Assembly: GCA_036501535.1 (NCBI GenBank)
Contig: DASYAE010000216.1
Coordinates: 1-63,212, forward strand
Length of the DNA stretch: 63,212 nt
Source: DASYAE01 sp036501535
Lineage (GTDB): Bacteria; Actinomycetota; Actinomycetes; Streptomycetales; Catenulisporaceae
Direction of reading: 5' to 3'
Within the stretch, counting starts at the first letter, position 1. Each line of letters begins with the position of its first letter. Below the pieces are notes generated by a model. That model was not told the origin of the DNA. It searched no databases and was given only the letters and a program-made list of their open reading frames with translations. A program made the translations under genes and the position numbers. Shown here in pieces: positions 23,950 through 32,513 of this stretch.

Positions 23950-25494
23950 GTGGCCAGAACGAGTCCGTTCGCCGAGATCCTGCACGTGGACGCGTTGCAC
24001 AGATCCGCCGCCCACGAGGCGTTCCACGTGATCAAGGACATGGCCGGACCGCTGATCGAGCGCGCGCACGCGGCCGATCCGGCCGGCGTCGGCGGGTTCC
24101 ACGACATCGAGCACATCGTGCTGCTGATGCAGGAGAACCGCTCATTCGACCACTACTTCGGCACGCTGTCCGGCGTGCGCGGCTTCGACGACGCCTCCCC
24201 GGCCTTCCGCCAGTACGGCTTCGCGCCCGGGGTCGGCGAGACCGAGACCGGCTACCTGAACCCGTTCCGGCTCCACACCACGCACGGCACGACGCTGGAC
24301 GGCGTCGCGATCAACGACCCGACGCACGACTGGGCGCCGCAGCATCAGGCCTGGAACAACGGCAGGATGGACCGCTGGGTCGCCGCGCACATCGCCGCGA
24401 ACGGTCCGAACAACGGCCCGGCGACGATGGGGTACTACACCCGGCAGGACATTCCGGTGCACTATGCGCTGGCCGACGCGTTCACCATATGCGACCACTA
24501 CTTCTGCTCGGTGATGGGCCCGACCGACCCGAACCGGCTGTTCTGGATCAGCGGCTCCATCGACCCGGAGGGGCGCGACGGCGGCCCGCTGCTCTACACC
24601 CCCACCGACGATCCGGGCGCTCCGACCTACACCTGGACCACCTATCCCGAGGTGCTCGAAGAGGCCGGGATCAGCTGGAAGCTGTATCAGGACCAGACGA
24701 TCGAGCTGCTCTCCCGCCGGTTCCTGAGCGGGATGCTCGAGCGGTTCAAGACCTTCCAGGACGAGTCCTCGCCGCTGCACGCCAAGGGCGTGGCGCCGAA
24801 GTACCCGTCGGACTTCCGGCACGACGTCGGGAACGGCACCCTGCCGGCCGTCTCCTGGGTCATCCCGTCCCTGCTGACCTGCGAGCACCCGGCGCTGCCG
24901 GCCGCGTTCGGGGCGATCGGCATCATGCAGGTGCTCGACATCCTGACCGCGAACCCGGCGGTGTGGGAGAAGACCGCGCTGATCGTCAGCTACGACGAGA
25001 ACGGCGGCCTGTTCGACCACGTGGCCCCGCCGGTCGCGCCGCCGGGGACGCCCGGCGAGTACATCACGGCGCCGCTCGGCGGCGTGCACGAGGCGGACGG
25101 GATAGCCGGGCCGGTCGGGCTCGGGTTCCGGGTGCCCTGCCTGGTGATCTCGCCGTACTCGCGCGGCGGCCTCGTCAGCTCGGACGTGTTCGACCACACC
25201 TCGCAGCTGCGCCTCGTCGAGCGCCGGTTCGGCGCGCCGGTGCCGAACGTCTCGGCCTGGCGGCGGCACACGGTCGGCGACCTCACCTCGGCCTTCGACT
25301 TCGCCGGCGGACCGCGCGACGAACGGCCGGAGCTGCCCAATCCCAAGACCGGCGGCATTAGGGCACTGATCGACGGCAACATCAACATCCTGCTCGGCTT
25401 CAAGGACCGGGCCAAGCACTTCCCGATCCCGCCCAACGAGATGCCGGTGCAGGAGAAGACCCCGGTGCGCGGCAGGCCGCGCGGGCTCGGCTGA
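23950..25494 (+). CDS. Phospholipase C-like protein of the alkaline phosphatase superfamily, no signal peptide
   Basis: This 514-residue protein has the bacterial phospholipase C/acid phosphatase pattern: HIVLLMQENRSFDHYFGTLSGVRGF (nucleophile and metal region), VHYALADAFTICDHYFCSVMGPTDPNRL, LIVSYDENGGLFDHVAPP and VPCLVISPYSRGGLV. These enzymes (ACP/PLC family) are normally exported by the Tat system with an N-terminal twin-arginine signal. Here the protein starts at GTG 23950 with MARTSPFAEILHVD and has no RR motif and no hydrophobic segment. Either the enzyme works in the cytoplasm or it leaves by another route. A hairpin terminator follows. Confidence 0.8.
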   Translation: MARTSPFAEILHVDALHRSAAHEAFHVIKDMAGPLIERAHAADPAGVGGFHDIEHIVLLMQENRSFDHYFGTLSGVRGFDDASPAFRQYGFAPGVGETETGYLNPFRLHTTHGTTLDGVAINDPTHDWAPQHQAWNNGRMDRWVAAHIAANGPNNGPATMGYYTRQDIPVHYALADAFTICDHYFCSVMGPTDPNRLFWISGSIDPEGRDGGPLLYTPTDDPGAPTYTWTTYPEVLEEAGISWKLYQDQTIELLSRRFLSGMLERFKTFQDESSPLHAKGVAPKYPSDFRHDVGNGTLPAVSWVIPSLLTCEHPALPAAFGAIGIMQVLDILTANPAVWEKTALIVSYDENGGLFDHVAPPVAPPGTPGEYITAPLGGVHEADGIAGPVGLGFRVPCLVISPYSRGGLVSSDVFDHTSQLRLVERRFGAPVPNVSAWRRHTVGDLTSAFDFAGGPRDERPELPNPKTGGIRALIDGNINILLGFKDRAKHFPIPPNEMPVQEKTPVRGRPRGLG

Positions 25495-25510
25495 CGGCGC
25501 CCGCGCAGGG

Positions 25511-25543
25511 GCGGCTCGCCGGCCTGCGCAGCCGGCGAGCCGC
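25511..25543. terminator. Bidirectional terminator between convergent genes
   Basis: A 13-bp perfect stem, GCGGCTCGCCGGC (25511-25523) with GCCGGCGAGCCGC (25531-25543), and a 7-base loop lie between the ends of the phospholipase-like gene and the chitinase gene. G+C-rich stems without a long U-run are the usual actinobacterial form. Confidence 0.75.
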
Positions 25544-25600
25544 AATTCCGCTAATCAGTGTTCGCTCACTCAGTGTTCGTTCACACCACGGCGGACACCG

Positions 25601-26878
25601 TCAGCAGGCGCCGTCGCTCTGCCAGATGTCCCAAGCGATGGCAGACGTGGGCGGCACGTCGGTCGACCAGTAGATCGCGGTGTAGTTGACGCCGCTGTAC
25701 GAGACCTGATTGCCGGGGACGTACGAGGTCGAAGCGCTCCAGGCCGCGAAGCAACTGCCGCCGCCACCACCACCGCTGGTGGGCGTGGGGCTGGCGCTGG
25801 GGCTGCTGCTGCGCGTCGGGCTGGAACTCGGGCTGGTGCCGCCGCCACCGCTGCCGCCGAGGAAGTTCTTCGTGAACTGACCCGTGCTCTGGGACACGCC
25901 GCTGCAGGTCGAGCTGGCGGCGCCGCCTCCGGCGCAGCCGCCGTTGTCGCGGTCCACCGACCAGAACGCCAGCCGGCCGATACCGTTCGAGCCGGCCCAG
26001 TTCGCCACCGTCGTCGCGTCGGCCAGGGTGAAGGTCGACCCGTCGTCGTTCACGCCGATCATCGGGGTGATCCCGACGTTCGCGTAGGTGTACGACGAGT
26101 TGACCGCCTTCATCTGGCTCAACGTGGACTGCGCCGCCTGGATCGCGGCCGAGCCCATCTCCAGGCCGGTGCCCTCGTAGTAGTCCATCGTCATGATGTT
26201 GACGATCGGGATGGTCACGCCCATGTTCTTGGCGTCCTGCAGCAGCGCGGTGCCGTAGTTGGTCAGGCCGGACGGCAGCACCGGCAGGGTCATCGACCAG
26301 ACCAGGCCCGGGTTCGACGACTTCAGGTCCTTCATCGCCTGGATGGTCTGGTCGATCCCGGCGGTGTTGGCCTCGGCGGCGCCCTCGATGTCGAAGTCGA
26401 GGTAGTCGGTGCCGTAGTCGTTGATGATCGCCTGGTACGCGGCGTCGATCGTGCTCTGGGTGCTACAGGTGAACGACATCGGGTAGCCGTCCGCGCCACC
26501 GGAGGACACGATCACCTGGGCGCCGTCGGCCTTCGCCGTGGAGATCTCGCCGCCGATCGTCGGGTCGCTGCCGATCGGCAGCGTGTCGCCCCAGATGTCG
26601 CTGCAGCCCTCGCCGATGGCGAAGGCGGCGGTGTAGGCGTGCAGTCCGTCCGAGGAGGCGACGGTGTTGAGAATGCTCTCATTGGAGTTGGACATGTCGA
26701 CGTAAGGCGCCACGTACATCGAACTCGCGGCCTGCGCGGCGCTGCCGGCGAACTCGATGCCGCCGGCCACCAGGGCCAGCGCGCCGGTGACCGACGCCGC
26801 CGCCACTGCCGCGCTGCGGTACCTCCGCCCGCGGCGCGGCTCGGCCGGCACCGGGGGTTCGAGACTGATGGGGTCCAT
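25601..26878 (-). CDS. GH18 chitinase with C-terminal CBM5/12
   Basis: This 425-residue secreted enzyme has a signal peptide (RYRSAAVAAASVTGALALVAG...AGSAAQA, residues about 20-50), then a GH18 catalytic domain with the diagnostic DYLDFDIEG (DxxDxDxE, near residues 155-163) and WSVDRDNGG. A Ser/Pro/Thr-rich linker (SSPTRSSSPSASPTPTS) joins it to a 60-residue chitin-binding module (CFAAWSASTSYVPGNQVSY, CBM5/12 type). The ATG at 26878 has AGAGGA upstream. It would cut beta-1,4-GlcNAc chains outside the cell. A DasR-type site 88 bases upstream predicts control by GlcNAc supply. Confidence 0.9.
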   Translation of the reverse strand: MDPISLEPPVPAEPRRGRRYRSAAVAAASVTGALALVAGGIEFAGSAAQAASSMYVAPYVDMSNSNESILNTVASSDGLHAYTAAFAIGEGCSDIWGDTLPIGSDPTIGGEISTAKADGAQVIVSSGGADGYPMSFTCSTQSTIDAAYQAIINDYGTDYLDFDIEGAAEANTAGIDQTIQAMKDLKSSNPGLVWSMTLPVLPSGLTNYGTALLQDAKNMGVTIPIVNIMTMDYYEGTGLEMGSAAIQAAQSTLSQMKAVNSSYTYANVGITPMIGVNDDGSTFTLADATTVANWAGSNGIGRLAFWSVDRDNGGCAGGGAASSTCSGVSQSTGQFTKNFLGGSGGGGTSPSSSPTRSSSPSASPTPTSGGGGGGSCFAAWSASTSYVPGNQVSYSGVNYTAIYWSTDVPPTSAIAWDIWQSDGAC

Positions 26879-26965
26879 CGTGCGTTCCTCTCGTGCATGC
26901 TTCGAGCCCTCAGCAGGCTCCGGCACCCCGCGAGCAGCGCCGCACTGCACGGTGTTGCCTAGATG

Positions 26966-26981
26966 ATTGGTCTGGACCAAT
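26966..26981. promoter_or_regulatory. DasR-responsive element (dre) of the chitinase gene
   Basis: ATTGGTC-TG-GACCAAT is a perfect palindrome with a 2-base centre and matches the known dre consensus of the GntR regulator DasR (ACTGGTCTAGACCACT) except at the ends and centre. It sits about 88 bases upstream of the chitinase start on the promoter side. In Streptomyces DasR, released by glucosamine-6-phosphate, represses chitinase genes this way. No dasR gene is in the window. Confidence 0.75.
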
Positions 26982-27129
26982 GGCCGCGTCAAGGGTTCCG
27001 CCGGGGAAACCTCCGACCATGTGGCGCGACCGGCTCCGACGCGCCGAAAACGGTTCCGGGGCGGGGCGGCCGGGGGCGCGCGGCGATCAGGGGTCCGGGG
27101 GCTCTTGCTCTCGGCCGTAGGATCTCGGG

Positions 27130-28500
27130 GTGCCTGCATCACGTCCGCGCAAGAAGAAGTCGCCGCATCCGGGGCCGGCCCGCCAGGGTGCGACGATCCA
27201 CCTGTGGCGGGAACCGCCGGCTGCGCGCCCCGCGCAGACCGACGAGCTCGCCGAGCTGATCGAGACCCTGGACGGCATGGGCTCGCACCGGCGGCGGATC
27301 GACACGCACCGCCGGAGGATCGCCGCCACGCGGGCCGGCGCCCTGCTGCCCGGCCTGCTCGAACTCGCCGCCGGTCCCGGTGGGGCAGAGTTCGAGGACG
27401 CGGTGTGCGAGCGTCTCGGCGGCCTGATGTACGAGCTCGCCGAAGCACGTTCGGCGGACGACCGGGTCAGTCCGGGGCAGGCTATCGACGCCGTTCTGAT
27501 CGCGAGTGCCGACGGCGTGCGCCGGGCGCTCAACGGTCCGGACGCCGAGCCCGACCGGTGGCGCCCGGCCTGGCGCCTGCTGAGCGCCCTGGCCCGGATC
27601 GCCTCGCACCCGCACGACGAGCGCGCCCACGAGCTGATCGCCAAGCTGCGCGCCCGGCGCGGCGGCGAGGTGCTGCCCGAGTTCGAAGCCTGCGAGGTCG
27701 CCGGCCCGGCGCTCTGGACGCGCGACTGCTACGGGAGCCGCTTCGCCGTCGTGGTGCCGTTCCGGTCAGCCTCGCCCTCCCAGTCGGCAGAGCGTTCGCA
27801 GCGCTGGTACTTGTGGGACGTCGATGCCTGCGCATTCGTCCACTTCACCGTGTACAGCGGCTATTTCGCCAGCGCGGAGGAGGCGGTCGCGGCGTGGAAG
27901 GCCGGGGTCGGGTCCGCCGCGTCGGCGGACAGTGTCCTGACGCCCGTGGACGACGCAGGGTTCATGGTCCGGCTGCTCCCGGCCAGGCGGTCGGAGATGG
28001 CGCCGGACGGAGAGAGCGCACAGCAGCTCGCCGAGTACCACCGCTGCCGCCGCCTGGCCGACACGCTGCGCGAAGAGCTCGGCCGGCCCGGCGACTCCCC
28101 CGAGCCGTGGATGCCGAACCCGGCCGAGTTCGGTCGGCAGTTCACCGAATGGCGCACCAAGCGCCTCGGCAGCGGCGCGGCGCCGCCGCCCGACCCGGAG
28201 GACGCAGTCGCCGAGCTCGCCCACAACTGGTGCGACGAGGAGATGCACGACATCAGGGCCGGAACCTGCTCCCCGCACCGCATCGCGCACTTCGCCGCGC
28301 ACCTCCGGCTGCTCTACGAGCAGGACTTCTGCGACCAGCTCATGGCTCTGCTGCCGGACTGGGTCGCCTGGTGGACCGGAGTGCTGGGACTGCCCGACCA
28401 CCTCGCCGCACGCTGCCAGCCGTACGCCGCCGGCGCGCCGCACCCGGCCCGCGGCCCGCGCGGACACGGACTGAACCGGCTGGCGCGCGTCGAGGAATAG
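27130..28500 (+). CDS. Hypothetical protein
   Basis: This 456-residue protein has no family that I recognise. The basic N-terminal tail (RPRKKKSPHPGP) precedes a helical region (TDELAELIETLDGMGSHRRRIDTHRRRIAATRAGALLPGLLELAA). A core follows with CEVAGPALWTRDCYGSRFAVVVPFR and an acidic, Trp-rich end (LLPDWVAWWTGVLGLPDHLAARC). No signal peptide or membrane segment. GTG 27130 is the start used; no good ribosome binding site is visible. It is preceded by the divergent chitinase promoter and followed by a binding-protein gene 51 bases on. Confidence 0.5.
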   Translation: MPASRPRKKKSPHPGPARQGATIHLWREPPAARPAQTDELAELIETLDGMGSHRRRIDTHRRRIAATRAGALLPGLLELAAGPGGAEFEDAVCERLGGLMYELAEARSADDRVSPGQAIDAVLIASADGVRRALNGPDAEPDRWRPAWRLLSALARIASHPHDERAHELIAKLRARRGGEVLPEFEACEVAGPALWTRDCYGSRFAVVVPFRSASPSQSAERSQRWYLWDVDACAFVHFTVYSGYFASAEEAVAAWKAGVGSAASADSVLTPVDDAGFMVRLLPARRSEMAPDGESAQQLAEYHRCRRLADTLREELGRPGDSPEPWMPNPAEFGRQFTEWRTKRLGSGAAPPPDPEDAVAELAHNWCDEEMHDIRAGTCSPHRIAHFAAHLRLLYEQDFCDQLMALLPDWVAWWTGVLGLPDHLAARCQPYAAGAPHPARGPRGHGLNRLARVEE

Positions 28501-28551
28501 GCGCAGGCGCCGGTCGCCGGGTTATCGATCCTGGTCGCGCCCGCGGCTAGC

Positions 28552-30018
28552 ATGTCTGTATCCGGGGGGACCAGGACGCGCGACGAGGACGAACTGGGGG
28601 CGAGCTTGCACCGGGCCGCCGCACAGCGAACGCGCGCTTCGCGCTCGAGGCGGCCGGGGTCGGCGCGGGGAACGGTGCCGGGATCGGTGCCGCGAAGCCG
28701 GGCGGCGGTCTCGCTGGCGCTGGCTGGCGCGCTGGCCGTGGGCATGAGCGGATGCGGGACGCGGCTGCCCCCGTCCGCGTTCCAGAGCGGCGGGGCGGCG
28801 GTGAGCGCGGGCCCGACGGTGGACGGCGTCTCCGCGACGAGCGTGCTCGTCGGCATGATCGACAGCGTCAGCAGCCCGCTCGGCCCGGACACCTTCTCCG
28901 GGCCGATGTATGGCGCGGAAGCGTACTTCGACGCCCTGAACGCGGCCGGCGGCGTCGGCGGCCGGACGATCCGCATCGATGCCTGCGACGACGGCGGTTA
29001 CGGCGGCGGGGACGAGCAGTGCGCGCACAAGCTCGTCGGCACAGACCACGTTCTCGCGTTTGCAGGGAACAGTATCTACGACTATGCGGCGGCCGGTTAC
29101 GTCAGCTCCCAGGACGTGCCGGACGTCGGCGGCGAGCCCATCTCCAACGCGTACGATCAGTACCAGCACCTTTACTCGATCTACGGGAGCGACGAGCCGC
29201 GCGACGGCACGATCGGGTGGAACGGCAAGCTGTACGGCGGGGCCGGGATCTACGCGTACTTCAAACAGGCGCTCGGCGTGCACGTCGCCGGGGTCGTCTA
29301 TTACAACCAGGCGGATTCGCAGCGCTACGCCGACTACGTGGCCGAGGGGCTGCGCGCCGAGGGCTATTCGGTCGTGATGGAGCAGATCGACTTCGCGCTG
29401 CCGGACTGGACCACCGCCGTGCTGGACATGAAGGCCCGCGGGGCGCAGATCGTCTTCGACGCGCTCGACTCCGGCGGCAACGCCGCGCTGTGCCAGGCCG
29501 TCGACCAGAACGCGCTGCCGATCCAGGCCAAGGTCACCACGGTCGAGAGCTGGGACGACACGGTCCCCTCGACCTACGCGTCGGCGCCGTACTGCCGCAA
29601 TCACCTGTACGCGACCAGCAGCGACCTGAACTACGAGGACACCCGGTATCCGGCGGTGGCCGCATTCCGGGCGGCGATGCAGAAGTACTTCCCGAGCCGT
29701 CAGGGGCTGCTGTCGGAGTGGGAGCTCGAAGGCTGGGACTCCGCCGAATGGCTGACGGACGCGATCGCCTCGTGCGGCCACGACGTCACCCGCGCGTGCG
29801 TCGAGCGATACGTGAACCGGTCGACGCCGTTCACGGCCAGCGGCCTGCTCGAACCCGCGGCGTTCACCGTCACGCCGCCGACCCCGACCATCGACGACTG
29901 CTTCAATGTCGCACGCTGGCAGGATTCGGCCGACGGAGGGAAGGGCGGCTGGGTGACTCAGGTCCCCGACATGACGACCAACTGCTTCGTCACGCCCAAC
30001 CTGTCCTACTCGCCCTGA
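28552..30018 (+). CDS. ABC transporter substrate-binding lipoprotein (branched-chain amino acid type)
   Basis: This 488-residue protein has a lipoprotein signal, SLALAGALAVGMSGC, at about residues 53-66, the Cys being the acylation site. The two-lobed receptor shows STSVLVGMIDSVSSPLGP-like starts, GPMYGAEAYFDALNAAGGVGGRTI, VLAFAGNSIYDY and a long C-terminal lobe, as in Leu/Ile/Val-binding and related receptors. The ATG at 28552 gives a 50-residue pre-signal tail; GTG 28675 or 28687 would make a more normal signal of 10-20 residues. The ABC permease and ATPase genes lie about 1 kb downstream on the other strand, so it likely serves them. Confidence 0.8.
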   Translation: MSVSGGTRTRDEDELGASLHRAAAQRTRASRSRRPGSARGTVPGSVPRSRAAVSLALAGALAVGMSGCGTRLPPSAFQSGGAAVSAGPTVDGVSATSVLVGMIDSVSSPLGPDTFSGPMYGAEAYFDALNAAGGVGGRTIRIDACDDGGYGGGDEQCAHKLVGTDHVLAFAGNSIYDYAAAGYVSSQDVPDVGGEPISNAYDQYQHLYSIYGSDEPRDGTIGWNGKLYGGAGIYAYFKQALGVHVAGVVYYNQADSQRYADYVAEGLRAEGYSVVMEQIDFALPDWTTAVLDMKARGAQIVFDALDSGGNAALCQAVDQNALPIQAKVTTVESWDDTVPSTYASAPYCRNHLYATSSDLNYEDTRYPAVAAFRAAMQKYFPSRQGLLSEWELEGWDSAEWLTDAIASCGHDVTRACVERYVNRSTPFTASGLLEPAAFTVTPPTPTIDDCFNVARWQDSADGGKGGWVTQVPDMTTNCFVTPNLSYSP

Positions 30019-30902
30019 TCGCCGACCAGGCGGATCCACACGGTGTCGGCGCTGGTCAGGCCGGACATACGTAGGGCGGCGGTCTCGGCGACGCGACCCG
30101 ACGGGGCGGCCCCGAGGATCAGGATGTTGTAGTCGGTGGCGCATTCCGCGGTCTCCCGCAGCTCGTCCAGGTCCCAGAGCGCGGTGACCGTGCCGCCCTC
30201 GACGAGTTCGATCCGGGCGCCGCCGGGAAGCGGTCCGGCCGAGTCGACCGTCCCCAGGCTCACCGTCCGCGGGCCTGCGACCGCCGCCTCGGGGTGGGCG
30301 GCGTCGAGCCGCAGCGGCGGGTCGGCTGCGAACGCCACGGCGAATCCGGTCGCCCCGTAGAAGGGCAGGAAGTCCTCGCGGGCCGCGTCGTAGACGATGT
30401 CCCCGGCCTCCAGGCAGGCCGCGATCCGCTCCAGCCACGCCTCCAGGCTCGCGGCCATCGGCAGGCCGTTCTCGCTGTCGTGGCGGTAGCAGAAGACCTG
30501 CCCGGCACCGCCGCCGGAGCCGGGATTCATGTCAAGGCACAGATAATCCCCGGCCACGGAGTCGACGAACGGGATCCACCCCGGCGCACGCTCCGGCTCG
30601 TCGGCGTACAGCTGGATGAGCTGATATGCATCGACGATCCCATCGGCGTTCAGCAGGTCCCAGCCGCCGATGATCTGCCTGCCGCCGTCGTGGATTTCCA
30701 GCAGGTCGCACAACGCGGCGGGCAGGTCCTGCCCCAGCCGGGCCTGCGCCGCGGCCAGCGTCGCCGCATCGGCGGGCGAGGCCAGGCCGGGCATGAGCTG
30801 CGGCGCGTGTCTGCCCAGCCAATCCTCCCACCGCGCCCACAAAGATCGGATGGGTCCGGACTCGGGCACCGCGGCGCCGGTCACGGATTCCTCGCTGCCC
30901 AT
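30006..30902 (-). CDS. SMI1/KNR4 family protein
   Basis: This 298-residue protein has the SMI1/KNR4 (SUKH) domain: LWARWEDWLGRHAP, LAAAQARLGQDLPAALCDLLEIHDGG, then GWDLLNADGIVDAYQLIQLY and DSVAGDYLCLDMNPGSGGGAGQVFCYRHD. Family members bind partner proteins, and many are immunity proteins of contact-dependent toxins. The second half (about residues 160-298) is a separate domain of mixed strands. The start ATG 30902 is behind AGGAGG. Its end overlaps the end of the receptor gene by 13 bases, on the opposite strand. No toxin gene is nearby. Confidence 0.75.
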   Translation of the reverse strand: MGSEESVTGAAVPESGPIRSLWARWEDWLGRHAPQLMPGLASPADAATLAAAQARLGQDLPAALCDLLEIHDGGRQIIGGWDLLNADGIVDAYQLIQLYADEPERAPGWIPFVDSVAGDYLCLDMNPGSGGGAGQVFCYRHDSENGLPMAASLEAWLERIAACLEAGDIVYDAAREDFLPFYGATGFAVAFAADPPLRLDAAHPEAAVAGPRTVSLGTVDSAGPLPGGARIELVEGGTVTALWDLDELRETAECATDYNILILGAAPSGRVAETAALRMSGLTSADTVWIRLVGDQGE

Positions 30903-30969
30903 CCGGGCCTCCTGCCTCACGACGTGGCCGTGCACGGTCAGCGCCGAGAATACGGGGTCGCCGATCCGC

Positions 30970-31770
30970 TCAGTCCATCGCAGTGTTCAGAGCCGCGGGC
31001 CCGACGGAATCCCGCGGCCCGGCGAAGGACACCTCGCCTCGTCGTAGAACCGCGACATGGTCGGCTGCCTCCCACGCCGCGCCACTGTGTGGTTCGGCCA
31101 GCACGATGCTGCGCGGCTCCGCTGCCCCCTGCTCGCGCCCGCCGTCGGCATTGGCCGCCATCGCGGCGAAGGCGGCATAACAGCGTTCCGCGACACCGGC
31201 TGCCAGGCCGTGTCCGAGCTCGTCGACCAGGAGCAGGCGCCATGGGGCGAGCACTGCGCGGGCAAGTGCGAGCATCTGCTGCTGGCCGCCGGAAAGCGTT
31301 CCAGCGCGCCGCCCCAGGTGCTCGCGCAGCTCGGGAAACAGCTCCAGCGCCGCCTGCGGGCCCGCGGCGAACCGTGCGAACAGGTCCAGGTTCTCGGCCA
31401 CCGTCAGCCGGCCGAAGACTCCGGCGCGGTCCGGAATCAGTGTGATGCCGCGGCGTGTGCGCTCGGCCGTACTGAGAGTGAGCAGGCTGATTCGGTCCTC
31501 GTTGCCTGACGCGTCACCCGGCGGCGTCGCCGCGAATGTGTCGAGCGCGCCCTCGGTCGGACCCCGCAGCCCGGCGATGGTGTTCAGCAGCGTCGTCTTG
31601 CCCGCGCCGTTGCGGCCGAGCAGGAGCGTCACGCCGGTTCGCGGGATGGTGAGATCGACGCCGTGTAAGGCTTCGAGGGAACCGTAACCGACGCGCAGTC
31701 CGCTGATGGAAAGGCCGGCCACGCGCCACTCGTTCGGCTTAACTCTGACGGCGCTGGTGACGGCGCTCAT
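30970..31770 (-). CDS. ABC transporter ATP-binding protein (LivF type)
   Basis: This 266-residue ATPase carries the Walker A motif GRNGAGKTT, the signature LSGGQQQMLALARA, Walker B LLLVDE and the family's RTGVTLLLGRNGAGKTTLLNTIAGLRGP. The chain length and the helical part with GVFGRLTVAENLDLFARF fit the second ATPase (LivF) of branched-chain-amino-acid-type transporters. It overlaps the preceding LivG gene by ATGA and is the last gene of the operon. Confidence 0.88.
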   Translation of the reverse strand: MSAVTSAVRVKPNEWRVAGLSISGLRVGYGSLEALHGVDLTIPRTGVTLLLGRNGAGKTTLLNTIAGLRGPTEGALDTFAATPPGDASGNEDRISLLTLSTAERTRRGITLIPDRAGVFGRLTVAENLDLFARFAAGPQAALELFPELREHLGRRAGTLSGGQQQMLALARAVLAPWRLLLVDELGHGLAAGVAERCYAAFAAMAANADGGREQGAAEPRSIVLAEPHSGAAWEAADHVAVLRRGEVSFAGPRDSVGPAALNTAMD

Positions 31771-32513
31771 GAGTTGGGCCGATCGAGGGACCCGTCCGGG
31801 AACAGCGCGCGGACGGCCGGATCGTCCCGAACCTCGTCCACGGTTCCGCGGCCGACGACCCGGCCGCGGTCCATCGCGTAGACCCGATCCGCGATCCTCG
31901 TGACAAGCTTCATATCGTGCTCGACCAGCACGATCGCCATCCCGTCAGCCGCCAGGCGGGGCAGCAGCCGGGCGAGGGCTCCGGTCTGCGCGTCGTCCAG
32001 GCCGCTGGCCGGCTCGTCCAGCAGCAGCACCCGCGGCGCGGTGGCCAGCGCGCGGCCGAGCTCGACCAGCCGCAGCGTCCCGGCCGGCAGCCGGGCGACC
32101 TGCCGGTCCCCGACCCGGTCGAGGCCGAGCCGCTCGAGCAGGTCCGCGAGGGCGGGGCCGGGCCGGCGGCGCCGGTCGGCGCCGACCCGGAGGTTGTCCG
32201 CGACCGTCATGGTCGGGAAGACCTCGATGCGCTGGAAAGTCCACGCCAGCCCGGCGCGCACCCGGCGGTGCGGGGCCAGCCGGGAGACGTCGGCGCCGGC
32301 CAGCGCGACCCGGCCCGCGTCGGCGGGTTCGATCCCTGCGACGCAGTGGAACAGCGTGGTCTTGCCCGCGCCGTTCGGCCCGATGAGCGCGGTGATCCGG
32401 TGCGACTCGGCCTCGAGGTCCACCCCGTCGACCGCGGCGTTGCCGCCGTAGCGGCGGACCAGCCGGTGCACGGACAACGCCGGTGCCGGTGTCGGTGCTG
32501 CAGCCGCCGTCAT
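31767..32513 (-). CDS. ABC transporter ATP-binding protein (LivG type)
   Basis: This 248-residue ATPase shows GPNGAGKTTLFHCVAGIEPADAG, LAWTFQRIEVFPTMTVADNL (the LivG-type loop), Walker B RVLLLDEPASGLDDAQ and the LVEHDM H-loop. The signature position reads LPAGTLRLVELGRAL. It overlaps the fused permease gene and livF by ATGA each, indicating one coupled transcript. It energises import with its LivF partner. Confidence 0.9.
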   Translation of the reverse strand: MTAAAAPTPAPALSVHRLVRRYGGNAAVDGVDLEAESHRITALIGPNGAGKTTLFHCVAGIEPADAGRVALAGADVSRLAPHRRVRAGLAWTFQRIEVFPTMTVADNLRVGADRRRRPGPALADLLERLGLDRVGDRQVARLPAGTLRLVELGRALATAPRVLLLDEPASGLDDAQTGALARLLPRLAADGMAIVLVEHDMKLVTRIADRVYAMDRGRVVGRGTVDEVRDDPAVRALFPDGSLDRPNS

